DNA of 57,106 nucleotides from Saprospiraceae bacterium (GTDB taxonomy: Bacteria > Bacteroidota > Bacteroidia > Chitinophagales > Saprospiraceae), in contig JAHDHH010000022.1 of NCBI GenBank assembly GCA_020631405.1, forward strand, positions 1-57,106. Reading direction: 5' to 3'. How positions within the stretch are numbered: the first letter of the stretch is position 1; every line of letters starts with the position of its first letter. Position numbers and translations under genes: made by a program. Under the pieces are notes generated by a model. It did not search any database and had not been told where the DNA came from. It was given only the letters and a program-made list of their open reading frames with translations. Positions 34,002 to 43,633 of this stretch are shown piece after piece.

Positions 34002-34016
34002 CCAAATATTATTTGG
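34002..34016. repeat. Palindrome CCAAAT-ATT-ATTTGG in the asd upstream region
   Basis: A 6-bp inverted repeat with three-base centre lies 23 bases upstream of the asd ATG, within the likely promoter. It may be an operator, but palindromes this short occur by chance in AT-rich DNA. Confidence 0.35.
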
Positions 34017-34154
34017 CTTTGCAAATATTATCTGTTTTGGTCAATAATGCTAAACCTTTTGTAATTAAATCAACTTTAGCAGAAAATTACTTTGGAAGTT
34101 AGCCTACTCTTAGCATTTCTACTTATTTTGACATTTTATATTTAATCAATACCC

Positions 34155-35960
34155 GTGCCTAATTTGAGATATTTACTTTGCCTTCTTATTGGCCTGCAAG
34201 CGATGTGTAGTGTTGCGCAATGGTCTGACGACTTTAGCGATGGTAATTTCACAGTAGACCCTGAGTGGTTTGGTGATGTTGATGACTTTATTGTCAATGC
34301 CGATATGCAACTCCAGCTCAACGCTAGTGCAGCTAAGACATCAGCCTTGTTTAGTAGTGTTAGTTTTCCAGATTCAGTAAGATGGAGTGGATATGCACTC
34401 TATGACTTTGCACCTTCAGCTAATAATAATGGTGCAATTTATCTAGCCTTAGATATGCCAGATGTCACATTAGCCAATGGTTATCTCCTGAGATTCGGAG
34501 AGAATGGCAGCGACGATGCAATCAATTTCAATAGGGTAGATATGGGAGTGGAAACGACCCTTGCAGTAGGGACACTAGGGTCACTAGGTGGAGATCCGGC
34601 TGAATTTATCTTTAAAGTAACGAAGGATGCTGGTGACAATTGGATTTGCACTATGTCATTCAATGACGGTCCATTTTCAACTCAATTCTCTGTGTTTGAC
34701 AATACCCATGACATGTCTAGCCTGACATATTTTGGGATTGAATCAAAGGTTACCAGTAGTAATACAGCAAAGGTGTTTTTTGATGATTTGCTCATAGAAG
34801 AAGACTTGCCTGATGTAACTCCACCTGTCTTGACAGATGTCAGAGTACTATTCCCGACTGTGGTAGGGTTGACATTTGATGAGGCTATGGATACTGAAAG
34901 CATTAAAGATGTGAATAATTATGTTGTGAACCCAGGTAGTATTTCGCCTGATTTGGTAGTGTTCAGTCCTGACAACCCAGGATATGCCAATCTTTCTTTT
35001 GAACCAGGTCTTCCATTTAGCACAGCATTGACATTGACAGTATCAGGTGTAACAGATATAGCAGGTAATAGTATGAATACAACAGAGGTTTTATTTCTGA
35101 TTCCAGAAGAGCCTGTGGAAGGTGATCTTAAGCTTTCTGAGATTCTATTTGACCCGTATATTGATATGGAGGATTTTGTGGAAATAGTCAACGTAACTGA
35201 TAAGGTGCTCAGCCTAGCCAATGTCTATTTGGAAAATGTGACTAAACCTGAAGAAGAAGAGCCTTTTGACACTGATCTCTTATTGCTTCCAGGACAATAT
35301 CTTGCTATCTCAGATGATACCACTGGCATGTTTTCGAGATATGCTTATCCAGACACGGCGAACTTTTTATTAAGAGAAATACCTAGTTTTAATAACGCTG
35401 ATGGTAATGTGACTTTGGGAGTGTTCAGAGATGGAGTTAAGGTTCCCTTTGAGTCCTTCGACTACGAAGAAGATTTGCATTTAGAATTAATTGATGATAC
35501 AGAGGGAGTTTCCTTAGAGAGAATCTCCTATGCTATTGATGCTGTGGAGGTTGACAATTGGTATTCAGCTAGCGAGGGTGTCAATTTTGCTTCACCGGGT
35601 TATGCTAATTCTAATGCGGTGGTCTTTGGCGAAGCACCTGATGACTTTGTGTATTTACCGAATACGACATTTAGTCCAAATGGCGATAGTGATGGCGACC
35701 AATTGGAGATTCTGTTTAACTTAGACAAACCTGGATACCTCTGTACAGTACAGATATTTGATACTCGAGGTCAACTCAAAAGAATATTGTCAAACAATAG
35801 ATTACTCAGTAGTGAAGACTTTCTGCTTTGGGACGGTACTTTAGACGATGGCAGTATTGGAAATCTTGGCATTTACATCCTTTTCGTTAAAGTATTCCAC
35901 TCAGATGGCGATGTTAAGACAAAAAAAGTCGTTTGTGTATTAGCAGATTATCTCGATTAG
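34155..35960 (+). CDS. Secreted lamin-tail-domain protein with gliding-type (CHU_C) C-terminus
   Basis: A 601-residue exported protein. A signal peptide covers residues 1-21 (NLRYLLCLLIGLQAMC). A concanavalin-like beta domain covers about 22-215 (DDFSDGNFTVDPEW... VFFDDLLIEE). A Bacterial Ig-like domain lies near 225-318 (LTFDEAMDTESIKDVNNYVV, TLTVSGVTDIAGN). A lamin-tail domain covers about 325-470 (LKLSEILFDP, DFVEIVN, LLLPGQYLAIS, SLERISY). From about 503 there is a CHU_C/T9SS type B-like end (FSPNGDSDGDQLEI, VQIFDTRGQLKRIL, LWDGTLDDG). Lamin-tail proteins in Bacteroidota are mostly uncharacterised surface or nuclease-associated proteins. The start is GTG. The next gene encodes an endo/exonuclease/phosphatase-family protein, but no link is proven. 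Confidence 0.82.
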   Translation: MPNLRYLLCLLIGLQAMCSVAQWSDDFSDGNFTVDPEWFGDVDDFIVNADMQLQLNASAAKTSALFSSVSFPDSVRWSGYALYDFAPSANNNGAIYLALDMPDVTLANGYLLRFGENGSDDAINFNRVDMGVETTLAVGTLGSLGGDPAEFIFKVTKDAGDNWICTMSFNDGPFSTQFSVFDNTHDMSSLTYFGIESKVTSSNTAKVFFDDLLIEEDLPDVTPPVLTDVRVLFPTVVGLTFDEAMDTESIKDVNNYVVNPGSISPDLVVFSPDNPGYANLSFEPGLPFSTALTLTVSGVTDIAGNSMNTTEVLFLIPEEPVEGDLKLSEILFDPYIDMEDFVEIVNVTDKVLSLANVYLENVTKPEEEEPFDTDLLLLPGQYLAISDDTTGMFSRYAYPDTANFLLREIPSFNNADGNVTLGVFRDGVKVPFESFDYEEDLHLELIDDTEGVSLERISYAIDAVEVDNWYSASEGVNFASPGYANSNAVVFGEAPDDFVYLPNTTFSPNGDSDGDQLEILFNLDKPGYLCTVQIFDTRGQLKRILSNNRLLSSEDFLLWDGTLDDGSIGNLGIYILFVKVFHSDGDVKTKKVVCVLADYLD

Positions 35961-35987
35961 ATACATTTGCAGTACAGACGCAAGTAA

Positions 35988-36896
35988 TTGAATAATAAGA
36001 TACAATATATTATCATCATTCTTATAGTAGGAATCCTCCTCCTATGTATTTTTCCATTGGATATTGGCATTGCCAAAAAGCTATCGGATAGAGCAGTCCT
36101 AGTCATGTTTGGGTTGTTAGGGGTAGGATTATTAAGTCTCCTATTAAAGCAAACTAAGGTGATGTATGCTGGACTATTCTGTTGTGCATTACTGAGCTTG
36201 TTTCTCAAAGGGGAGTCAAATGGTTCTATTGTATTTCCAAATAGTAATAATCTACCGTCATTCAAAGTCTTGCACCTCAACTTGTCTTCAATATCAGGTA
36301 ACTATGAGAATGCAATCAAAGACATACTGGCGTATGACCCAGATATTATAAGTTTCCAAGAGGTAACTCCTGAGTGGAATGCCTTTCTCAAGACAAGGCT
36401 AGCCAATGACTATCCGTATGATGCTACTATAGTGAAGATTAATCCATTTGGCAAGGCGCTATATTCTAAGACAGAATTTAAGTCGAATCAGACCTATCAC
36501 AATAGTCAAACACCATTGCTAGGCGTGACCTTTGAAAAGAATAATAGAAAGGTAAGGCTGATCAGCAGTTATCTCTCACAATCTATTAATAAACAAGGCC
36601 TTGCTGATGCTAAGTCTATACTAAGTGCTATAGCAGAAGTGGTTAAGGGCACTAGGATTCCGACTATTGTATTAGGTGATTTCAACTTAGTGTATTGGTC
36701 TAACGAAATCAGACAGTTTAGGTCTGAGACAGGTCTCAAGAATAGTAGACGTTCAATTCCTTTATCCTCACTTGACCTTCCTTACGACCACATCTTTTTT
36801 ACTCAAGGGATACAGTGTGTAGAGTTCGAAGATATTACGCAAAATCAAAGTCATTTTGGGATTTACGGATCGTATCAGTTTGACCTCATCCATTAA
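35988..36896 (+). CDS. Membrane-anchored endonuclease/exonuclease/phosphatase family protein
   Basis: A 302-residue protein. Three N-terminal transmembrane helices (about 6-24, 36-54, 58-75) are followed by an EEP fold from about 88. Conserved positions are the Asn in VLHLNLSS, the Glu in ISFQEVTPEW, Asp and Asn in IVLGDFNLVYW, the Asp-His pair in DLPYDHIFFT and a late His in QSHFGIYG (the usual SDH is SHF here). The active domain would face the periplasm. Phosphodiesters of nucleic acids or phospholipids are possible substrates. The start is a TTG at 35988. An acetyltransferase gene follows four bases after the stop. Confidence 0.8.
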   Translation: MNNKIQYIIIILIVGILLLCIFPLDIGIAKKLSDRAVLVMFGLLGVGLLSLLLKQTKVMYAGLFCCALLSLFLKGESNGSIVFPNSNNLPSFKVLHLNLSSISGNYENAIKDILAYDPDIISFQEVTPEWNAFLKTRLANDYPYDATIVKINPFGKALYSKTEFKSNQTYHNSQTPLLGVTFEKNNRKVRLISSYLSQSINKQGLADAKSILSAIAEVVKGTRIPTIVLGDFNLVYWSNEIRQFRSETGLKNSRRSIPLSSLDLPYDHIFFTQGIQCVEFEDITQNQSHFGIYGSYQFDLIH

Positions 36897-36900
36897 TCTA

Positions 36901-37359
36901 ATGCAACTGACATTCACTTCAAGACCATGGGCTGAATTGACCACTGCAGAGCTCTATAGCATACTCCAGTTAAGGCAAGAGGTATTCATTGTAGAGCAAG
37001 ATTGTCCTTACCTTGATGCTGACGACAAAGACCAAGTGTCGATCCATGTCTGTGGTTATGACCAGGGAGGTAAGCTCCAAGCCTACGCTAGAGTCGTCCC
37101 TAGTCAAGTAAGCTATGATGGCTATACATCTATAGGTAGAGTCATTACCTCTTCACTAGCTAGGGGGAAGCGTCTTGGCACACCACTTATGGAAGAGGCT
37201 ATTAAAGTTTGCCTTGATGCATACCCTGACTATGATATCAAGATTTCTGCCCAGGTATATGCTCTAGGGTTTTATCAAAAGCTAGGCTTCCGAGTAGTTG
37301 GGGAAGAATACCTAGAGGACGATATCCCACACATGGCAATGGTATTAAAGCATGATTAG
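36901..37359 (+). CDS. ElaA-type GNAT acetyltransferase
   Basis: A 152-residue acetyltransferase. LYSILQLRQEVFIVEQDCPYLD is the ElaA signature opening, followed by YARVVPS, IGRVITSSLARGKRLGTPLM (acetyl-CoA loop) and GFYQKLGFRVVGEEYLEDDIPHMAMVL. The acceptor substrate is unknown in the family. The ATG at 36901 matches the ElaA start; an upstream in-frame ATG at 36856 lies inside the preceding gene. Confidence 0.88.
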   Translation: MQLTFTSRPWAELTTAELYSILQLRQEVFIVEQDCPYLDADDKDQVSIHVCGYDQGGKLQAYARVVPSQVSYDGYTSIGRVITSSLARGKRLGTPLMEEAIKVCLDAYPDYDIKISAQVYALGFYQKLGFRVVGEEYLEDDIPHMAMVLKHD

Positions 37360-37376
37360 TAGAGAAAGGAAATTGA

Positions 37377-38585
37377 CTAGAAGCTATTCACATTAGCTGT
37401 AATCTGACTAGCCCTTCTCGCTGGCAAGAGGCTACCCAGAAATCCAACAAATAGTACAGTAAATAAGACTATTACGAAGTCTCCAATTCTTAATTGTATC
37501 GGATAGTTTGGTATCATAAAGCTGTCTGGGATGCTAATGACACCCATAGATTTTTGGATAGCTGTAAAGCCTAGTGCAATTAGGAATCCAAACCCAATAC
37601 CAAGACAGCACATGAGCATCCCTTTCAATAATACAGTGTTGAATATTTGCTGCTTTGTAAATCCCATAGCCTTGAGTACAGAGAAATCTTTTTTCTTTTC
37701 TAGGATTATCATCCAAAGGCTACCTACTAAGTTGAATGCTATTAAGATCATCGTCAAGCTTACAATCAGAAAGGCTATCCATTTTTCAATATTGAGTATT
37801 TTGAGAAAGGCTTCGTCTTGCTCATACCTGGTTTTGAAGACGTACTCTGGATAGGCTTGCCTGAGTTGCTCTGTTATCCTATTTTCATCGACGCCTTCTG
37901 ATAGCTTAACTTCTATGCTAGTAAATTGATTAGGTTTTTCGAATAGTCGAGATGCCATGGCATAACTACCTATCATGTATTCATAGTCGACATCACTCTG
38001 CACACTGAATACTCCCGCTGGGTACATTGCTTGCTTATTGAATTCTCTGCCTGCACGTGGCTTTTTGAGTATAGTAAATACCGTCAGAGGGTTTAAGGAT
38101 TGATTGATCTGCATACCTAGTTTATTCCGTAGGCCAGTCCCAATGATGCCTTTCTGGACACCACTTCTTTCATATTGGAAGTTGCCATAAAGCAAACACG
38201 TATCTAGGCTAGTTACAGAGGTGTAGTGTTTGTCCACGCCTTTGAGTTTCCCAATTTCTTGGATGTCTTCATATTGAAATAAGGCAAGGTCCTCGATGCA
38301 AACTGAGTAGTCTATCACTCCATCTTGCTCAGCTAGAGATTGTAAAAACAAGGTGTCTACGGGCATTGCCTTTCCTACCTTTGGAGTTACTTCGATATCA
38401 GGATTAAAGGCATTGAACACTCCACTGAGTAAACTTTCAAAACCATTAAATACAGATAGAATGATGATGAGTGCAGCAGTGCCGATTGTCAGACCAAATA
38501 TCGATATGCCTGAGATCAAGTTGATGGCATTTGTGGATTTTTTGCCAAATAGATATCTTCTTGCTAGTTGAAATGGGAGCCTCAT
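37377..38585 (-). CDS. LolC/LolE-type ABC transporter permease
   Basis: A 402-residue inner-membrane protein. One helix near residues 20-45 (INLISGISIFGLTIGTAALIIILS), a large periplasmic domain of about 200 residues, then three helices near 270-300, 320-345 and 368-390 match the FtsX/MacB-fold LolCE family that extracts lipoproteins for the outer membrane. No ATPase gene is adjacent, so the LolD partner must lie elsewhere. The start overlaps the preceding gene's stop by one base, showing translational coupling. Confidence 0.87.
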   Translation of the reverse strand: MRLPFQLARRYLFGKKSTNAINLISGISIFGLTIGTAALIIILSVFNGFESLLSGVFNAFNPDIEVTPKVGKAMPVDTLFLQSLAEQDGVIDYSVCIEDLALFQYEDIQEIGKLKGVDKHYTSVTSLDTCLLYGNFQYERSGVQKGIIGTGLRNKLGMQINQSLNPLTVFTILKKPRAGREFNKQAMYPAGVFSVQSDVDYEYMIGSYAMASRLFEKPNQFTSIEVKLSEGVDENRITEQLRQAYPEYVFKTRYEQDEAFLKILNIEKWIAFLIVSLTMILIAFNLVGSLWMIILEKKKDFSVLKAMGFTKQQIFNTVLLKGMLMCCLGIGFGFLIALGFTAIQKSMGVISIPDSFMIPNYPIQLRIGDFVIVLFTVLFVGFLGSLLPARRASQITANVNSF

Positions 38586-41518
38586 TAGTTAGTCGCTGCT
38601 ACATTATTCACATAAGCATCCATGGCATTGTAGACTATTGACATGGCTTTTGGTCGGTAATTATTTTTTGAGAAAACTTTATTGTTCATGGAAGGATAGG
38701 TTCGATTTGATAAAAATATAAAAATCAAATCATATTCTGGGTCAGCCCATACTGCTGTTCCTGTAAACCCTAAATGTCCGAAAGTACGAGCAGAAGCTTC
38801 TTCGGCCATGTTTTCAGTCTTGTCACTATTAAGTTCTTTCATGTCAAACCCTAGACCTCTACGAGTAGATCCATCATACCTAGTGGTAAAGAGTCTGACT
38901 GTTTCTGGTTTGATATATTCTTGACCTCCATAGGATCCACCATTGAGCAGCATTTGCATCAAGATTGATAAGTCTTCAGCATTAGAGAATAGGCCTGCAT
39001 GTCCTCCGACTCCACCGAGCATGGCAGCACCCATATCATGCACATACCCTCTGACTACTGTATTCCTAAAATAGTCATCCTTTTCACTAGGTACGATCTC
39101 TGAAGTTGGAAACCTGCTTAGAGGGTTGAACCCAATATTAGTAAGACCCATAGGTCTGTAGAACTTAAAGTCACAATATTTATCTAAAGTAAATCCACTC
39201 TCTTGTTCTATGATATCTTGAAATAGGTAGAAGCCTATATCACTGTACTTATATTTTTTTTCGGATTTCAGTTCACTGACATAGATCCTATTTCTGATTG
39301 AATCCAAAAAGGCATTAGTCATGAATAAGTTTTCACAGACCTTGACGTCAAATCCTGGTTTAGCAGTATCACAGTAGTAGTTAGGTAGGTAGTCTTTGCC
39401 TTCTTCGTCCATGGTATGTTTGTAGAAAGGAATCCAACCAGCCAGTTGAGCATGGTGGGAGAGTACATCTTTACAAATGATAGTAGACTTATTAGTTGTA
39501 TCGAGATCTGCGATGTATGCTTTGAGTGGCATATTTTCATCCCACACGTTTTTGTCTTTGAGAGTCATAAGACTGATAGTCGAGGCCAGTATCTTAGTCA
39601 CAGAAGCTACATCATAGAGTGATTCTACGGTGACATCTTCTTTGTTGTCATAGGTATAGTGGCCAAAGGCTTTGTTGTAAATGATTTTTCTATCCTTTGC
39701 AATAAGTATTTGGCACCCTGGAGCCCCTTTCTTAGCTATCATATCCTTGATTAAGCTATCTAATGATGCAAGTTGCGTAGAATTGATGCCAACGCGTTCT
39801 GGGATGTCATAGCCCATTCTTCGGAGATTGCTTGTGATATGTTGAGTGCCGAATGGAAAGGCAGGACTTGCCGTAATAGGTAGCTTGCCCTCTATGCTAA
39901 ATACCCCAAAGAGAGCTTGCGCTGCCTTGTCTTGGGCTATGTCGTGTTCTTCATATGCCATCAAGACAGTCTTCATGCCATCAAAATTTCTCAAGGCATA
40001 TGGAGAGCCAAAAATAGTCAATACCACTTTGGTTCGAGCTGATAAGGCAAAGAGCAAATCAAGTTGATCTTGAGTAATACCATAGTCTTTCGATGCATAA
40101 TTGCTCATATCGTGGATACTAACAAATACTATATCTGAGACTGCTAACTTGTTAATAAGACTTATCCTATCTGATTCGCTGATTACTTTGCCACGTTGAT
40201 ACGATGTAAACTGAGCATAAGAGCTAAGCCTAGCTTGGAAAGCTGTCTCTTTGCTAGCTCCTAGACTCAGACTAGTGAATTTTTTGTCTTGCACTCTTTT
40301 TATCGGAACTAGGTTCAAGTCATTTTTTACCAGAGTTAGAGATTTTTCTGTCAATACCTCCTTGAGCAGTGTTCCTTCGACGCCATTAATGTCTTCCATT
40401 AGTCCGCCCAAGTCATGTACCACCTGAGTTTCTACAAGGTCAGCATCGTACTTTGCCTTTAGGATTCTATGGACACTTCTATTGATTCGAGCTTCTGTCA
40501 ATACTCCAGACTTGATTGCTTCTTTGATTTTGATGACCGCCTTTGGTACATCTAATGGTAGGAGTAAGACATCATTGCCAGCTAAGATTGCCTCTACTTC
40601 TGTCTCACCAGGTTCGAAGTACTTAGCGACTCCTTTCATATCTAAGGCATCAGTGAATATCAGCCCATCGAATCCAATTTGTTTTCTTAATATCCCATCA
40701 ACCGCATTACTAGAGAGTGTGGTTGGCCGATTTGGCCTGCTATCTATACTGGGTACATGGAGATGAGCTGACATCATACTCTTGATACCTAATTCTGACA
40801 TCATTTTGAATGGAGCAAGCTCCAGGGAATCAAGTCTAGTTTTGTCAAAGGTCAAGACTGGTAGGTCATAGTGAGAGTCTACATCAGTATCACCATGTCC
40901 AGGAAAGTGCTTGGCACAAGCTATCAAACCGCCTTCCTGCATTCCCTTCATATAAGCATAACTCTTGGCGCCAACATTATACAGATCCTCGCCAAACGAT
41001 CGAGTATTGATTACTGGGTTATTTGGATTGTTATTGATGTCCACCACTGGGGCAAAGTTGATATTCACTCCAATCCTGAGAAGTTGTCTAGCTACTTCAT
41101 AGCCCATTTCATGGATGAGGCTATTATCATTGATAGCTCCAAGGGTCAATTGCCTAGGAAATGACAAGGTCGATTTTGGAAATCTCATGCCCAATCCCCA
41201 TTCGCCATCTATAGCTACGAAAAGTGGAGTCTTAGTGCTTTTTTGAAGAGTGTTAGTGATTCTTGCCTGTGTTTCAGGATCACCTTGAAAAAAACAAAAC
41301 CCACCTACATGGTGCTTCTTTACAAAATCTAAAAGGGCTTTTTCATGTGAAGCCCCCTTGTTACTGAAAGCTCTAATCATGAACAACTGGCCTATCTTCT
41401 CCTCTAGAGACATAGCTTCCATCTTACTTGTAGCCCACTTGTCAGCATCACTCGTGCTACTGAGTGTCTGTCCTAACATTAGGCTTGGAAGTAATAGTAA
41501 TAGTAGTACTCTTATCAT
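38585..41518 (-). CDS. Secreted GH3 beta-N-acetylhexosaminidase fused to a beta-lactamase-like serine hydrolase
   Basis: A 977-residue exported fusion. A signal peptide is residues 1-16. Residues about 30-370 form a NagZ-like glycoside hydrolase 3 domain with KHFPGHGDTDVDSHYDLP (His/Asp acid-base dyad) and nucleophile Asp in IFTDALDMKG. A GH3 C-terminal-type domain follows to about 575. Residues about 590-970 are a class C beta-lactamase/CubicO-like serine hydrolase with SVTK (Ser nucleophile, Lys) and YSDIGFYL. Such fusions are widespread in Bacteroidota and are thought to trim peptidoglycan fragments. Start and stop overlap the adjacent genes. Confidence 0.92.
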   Translation of the reverse strand: MIRVLLLLLLPSLMLGQTLSSTSDADKWATSKMEAMSLEEKIGQLFMIRAFSNKGASHEKALLDFVKKHHVGGFCFFQGDPETQARITNTLQKSTKTPLFVAIDGEWGLGMRFPKSTLSFPRQLTLGAINDNSLIHEMGYEVARQLLRIGVNINFAPVVDINNNPNNPVINTRSFGEDLYNVGAKSYAYMKGMQEGGLIACAKHFPGHGDTDVDSHYDLPVLTFDKTRLDSLELAPFKMMSELGIKSMMSAHLHVPSIDSRPNRPTTLSSNAVDGILRKQIGFDGLIFTDALDMKGVAKYFEPGETEVEAILAGNDVLLLPLDVPKAVIKIKEAIKSGVLTEARINRSVHRILKAKYDADLVETQVVHDLGGLMEDINGVEGTLLKEVLTEKSLTLVKNDLNLVPIKRVQDKKFTSLSLGASKETAFQARLSSYAQFTSYQRGKVISESDRISLINKLAVSDIVFVSIHDMSNYASKDYGITQDQLDLLFALSARTKVVLTIFGSPYALRNFDGMKTVLMAYEEHDIAQDKAAQALFGVFSIEGKLPITASPAFPFGTQHITSNLRRMGYDIPERVGINSTQLASLDSLIKDMIAKKGAPGCQILIAKDRKIIYNKAFGHYTYDNKEDVTVESLYDVASVTKILASTISLMTLKDKNVWDENMPLKAYIADLDTTNKSTIICKDVLSHHAQLAGWIPFYKHTMDEEGKDYLPNYYCDTAKPGFDVKVCENLFMTNAFLDSIRNRIYVSELKSEKKYKYSDIGFYLFQDIIEQESGFTLDKYCDFKFYRPMGLTNIGFNPLSRFPTSEIVPSEKDDYFRNTVVRGYVHDMGAAMLGGVGGHAGLFSNAEDLSILMQMLLNGGSYGGQEYIKPETVRLFTTRYDGSTRRGLGFDMKELNSDKTENMAEEASARTFGHLGFTGTAVWADPEYDLIFIFLSNRTYPSMNNKVFSKNNYRPKAMSIVYNAMDAYVNNVAATN

Positions 41519-43431
41519 TGATTTTGTTGCATATGGTTTAGCGCAGCTGGGTCTATTGACACAGCTTGTTCGAATTGTATTCTTGCATTCTCCTGATCTC
41601 CAGCATTCTTATAAGCTATACCTAGATTAACGAAGGCAGAGGCATTACTTGGGGACTTATCAGCCACTTTTTTGAAATATTTAATAGCATTTGCATGATC
41701 TCCAGTTATCCCATAACTTATCCCTAACAATCGCATGGTTTCGATGTCATCAGGACTTAGCTGTATTGATTGTTTGAGATAGGTAAGTGCTTTTTGTACA
41801 TTTTGTTCTTTCTCACCGTAGTGCCTTGCTGCATCTCTGAGGACGATAGGCAGGTTTGTCATAGCGTCCTTGAAGTCTGGATCTAGCCTTAGAGCTGCTT
41901 CATAAGATGCTATTGCATTGTCATAATCCTTCAAGTAATAATACCCATTGCCCAATAGCAAGAAAGGATTTTTGTATGTAGGATGTATTTCTAGTGCTTG
42001 ATTGAGGTATCCTATTGCCTCTTTTAGCGCCTTAGACTTTGCTGGACTATCAGGCTCTGATACATACTTAGTTATAATAACTCCCCCTGCTGCATTGAGT
42101 AGTTTGGCGCTACGTGTACCTTGTCTTACGTCAGTGGTAAATAGTGTAAAGTCATCGTACCAAACAGGATTACGTGTAATAGTTCTAATACTAAAACCTA
42201 AGAAAAGGCAAGCGACTACTATTGTCATTACTTTTCTATCCAAAGATTTCAAACCGCCAACTAATGCAATAAGGAGACCTAGCGACGGCATGAATAAAAA
42301 CCGTTCACTCATGTTGGTCCCAATTGGAAATACAATATTTGAAACTATGGATAGCGTCACAAAGTAGTATGCAATGCCGAAGCTCACAAGTGTGTTTTTC
42401 TTCCAATACAGGACTATTGCAATGAGCATCAGAATATGAATAAGCAAACTAAGTATAGCCTTCCAGTCAGTTAAAGAGACAATCCCAATACTTCGTGGAT
42501 AGTAGTCATGGATGAGTGCTGAAGGCCAGGCCATAAGCCTTAAGTATTGACCAAGACAGATTAATATATTGCCAGCCTTTTCTGAAAAGCTAAACTGGTC
42601 ATAACTACTCCCATTCCATGCCAAGAAAGGATTATTCATTAGCTCCATTGGTTTGCCGCCAAGGTCAAATCCAAGGATACTTGTCCTAATCACCAGAAAT
42701 ACTAAGATCCCAACAACTATTCCAGCAACAGGGAGTATGTTCTTCTTATTAAATAGTACTCTAAAATGAAATAGACCAAGTGGAATGACAGCAAGGAAGG
42801 TAATAGTGTTCTCCTTACTTAACAATCCGAAAAAGATTGAAAGAGTGCCAAGCGCTACATACTTAAAGCTACCTGTGTCAAAATACTTGATACTAGCCCA
42901 GAATGCAAGTACAGCACCTAGCATCGCCATGATTTCGTCTCTACCTTTGATATTTGCTACAGCCTCAGTATGTACAGGGTGAGCAAGAAAAAGCAGTGTA
43001 ATAATCAAAGCCAGACTTGTAGGCTGATCAATAGATTTCGATTGAGCAAAAAGAAGGGCTAAGAGGCTGAAAATGGCAATGCATAATACCCAGTACATCA
43101 AGATATTAATCAAATGACTGACAAATGGATTGAGACCAAAGGCCTCATATTCCAAACAGAACATGATTGGTGTCAGTGGTCTATACCTTCCCCCACTTAC
43201 TAGCTTTGCCTTACCTTCTTTTTTAAAAAAACCATAAAAAGTATCATTAGTAAGATGACCAGATATACCAGATACTCCATCTTGAGTAAACATATTATCT
43301 GTTATGACAATTGCATCATCTTGTGCATACTGATGGCCAAGGGTATTGCCATAGAGCAAGAATGTAAACACTAATAAAAGTATGTAAATATACTTCCGCT
43401 GTAGACTTTCTATAATATGATAAATTTTCAA
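41515..43431 (-). CDS. TMTC-like membrane protein with C-terminal TPR repeats
   Basis: A 638-residue multi-pass membrane protein. The N-terminal part resembles the GT-C-fold of TMTC-type O-mannosyltransferases: an acidic pair near the first luminal loop (YAQDDAIVI), SGGRYRPLTPIMF and HPVHTEAVANIKGRDEIMAM, with about 11 helices to residue 410. Four to five TPR units follow from about 465 (GYYYLKDYDNAIASYEAALRLDPDF; ITGDHANAIKYFKKVADKSP; KNAGDQENARIQFEQAVSIDP). A polyprenyl-phosphate-sugar-dependent transferase role is possible but unproven. It heads a three-gene operon, joined to the GH3 fusion by an ATGA overlap. A minus-strand TATCTTTG box lies 37 bases upstream. Confidence 0.85.
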   Translation of the reverse strand: MKIYHIIESLQRKYIYILLLVFTFLLYGNTLGHQYAQDDAIVITDNMFTQDGVSGISGHLTNDTFYGFFKKEGKAKLVSGGRYRPLTPIMFCLEYEAFGLNPFVSHLINILMYWVLCIAIFSLLALLFAQSKSIDQPTSLALIITLLFLAHPVHTEAVANIKGRDEIMAMLGAVLAFWASIKYFDTGSFKYVALGTLSIFFGLLSKENTITFLAVIPLGLFHFRVLFNKKNILPVAGIVVGILVFLVIRTSILGFDLGGKPMELMNNPFLAWNGSSYDQFSFSEKAGNILICLGQYLRLMAWPSALIHDYYPRSIGIVSLTDWKAILSLLIHILMLIAIVLYWKKNTLVSFGIAYYFVTLSIVSNIVFPIGTNMSERFLFMPSLGLLIALVGGLKSLDRKVMTIVVACLFLGFSIRTITRNPVWYDDFTLFTTDVRQGTRSAKLLNAAGGVIITKYVSEPDSPAKSKALKEAIGYLNQALEIHPTYKNPFLLLGNGYYYLKDYDNAIASYEAALRLDPDFKDAMTNLPIVLRDAARHYGEKEQNVQKALTYLKQSIQLSPDDIETMRLLGISYGITGDHANAIKYFKKVADKSPSNASAFVNLGIAYKNAGDQENARIQFEQAVSIDPAALNHMQQNQ

Positions 43432-43467
43432 AAATAGTATGTTCTAAATATTGCAAGCTAAAACACT

Positions 43468-43475
43468 CAAAGATA
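43468..43475 (-). promoter_or_regulatory. Candidate -7 box TATCTTTG of the TMTC-like operon
   Basis: On the minus strand TATCTTTG matches TAnnTTTG exactly, 37 bases before the ATG at 43431. A -33 TTG at proper spacing is not evident. Confidence 0.4.
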
Positions 43476-43633
43476 CTAAAATACAAATTATAACTATTGT
43501 TAATATGGTCATTTTGCGACATCTTAACTAGACTGCAATACTTCGATTTATAAATTATCAACTCTTCTTTGTCCATATTTTCAATTAAATTGGCTATTCT
43601 TTATGTTGATCATGGAAATTTTAACCAAATAGA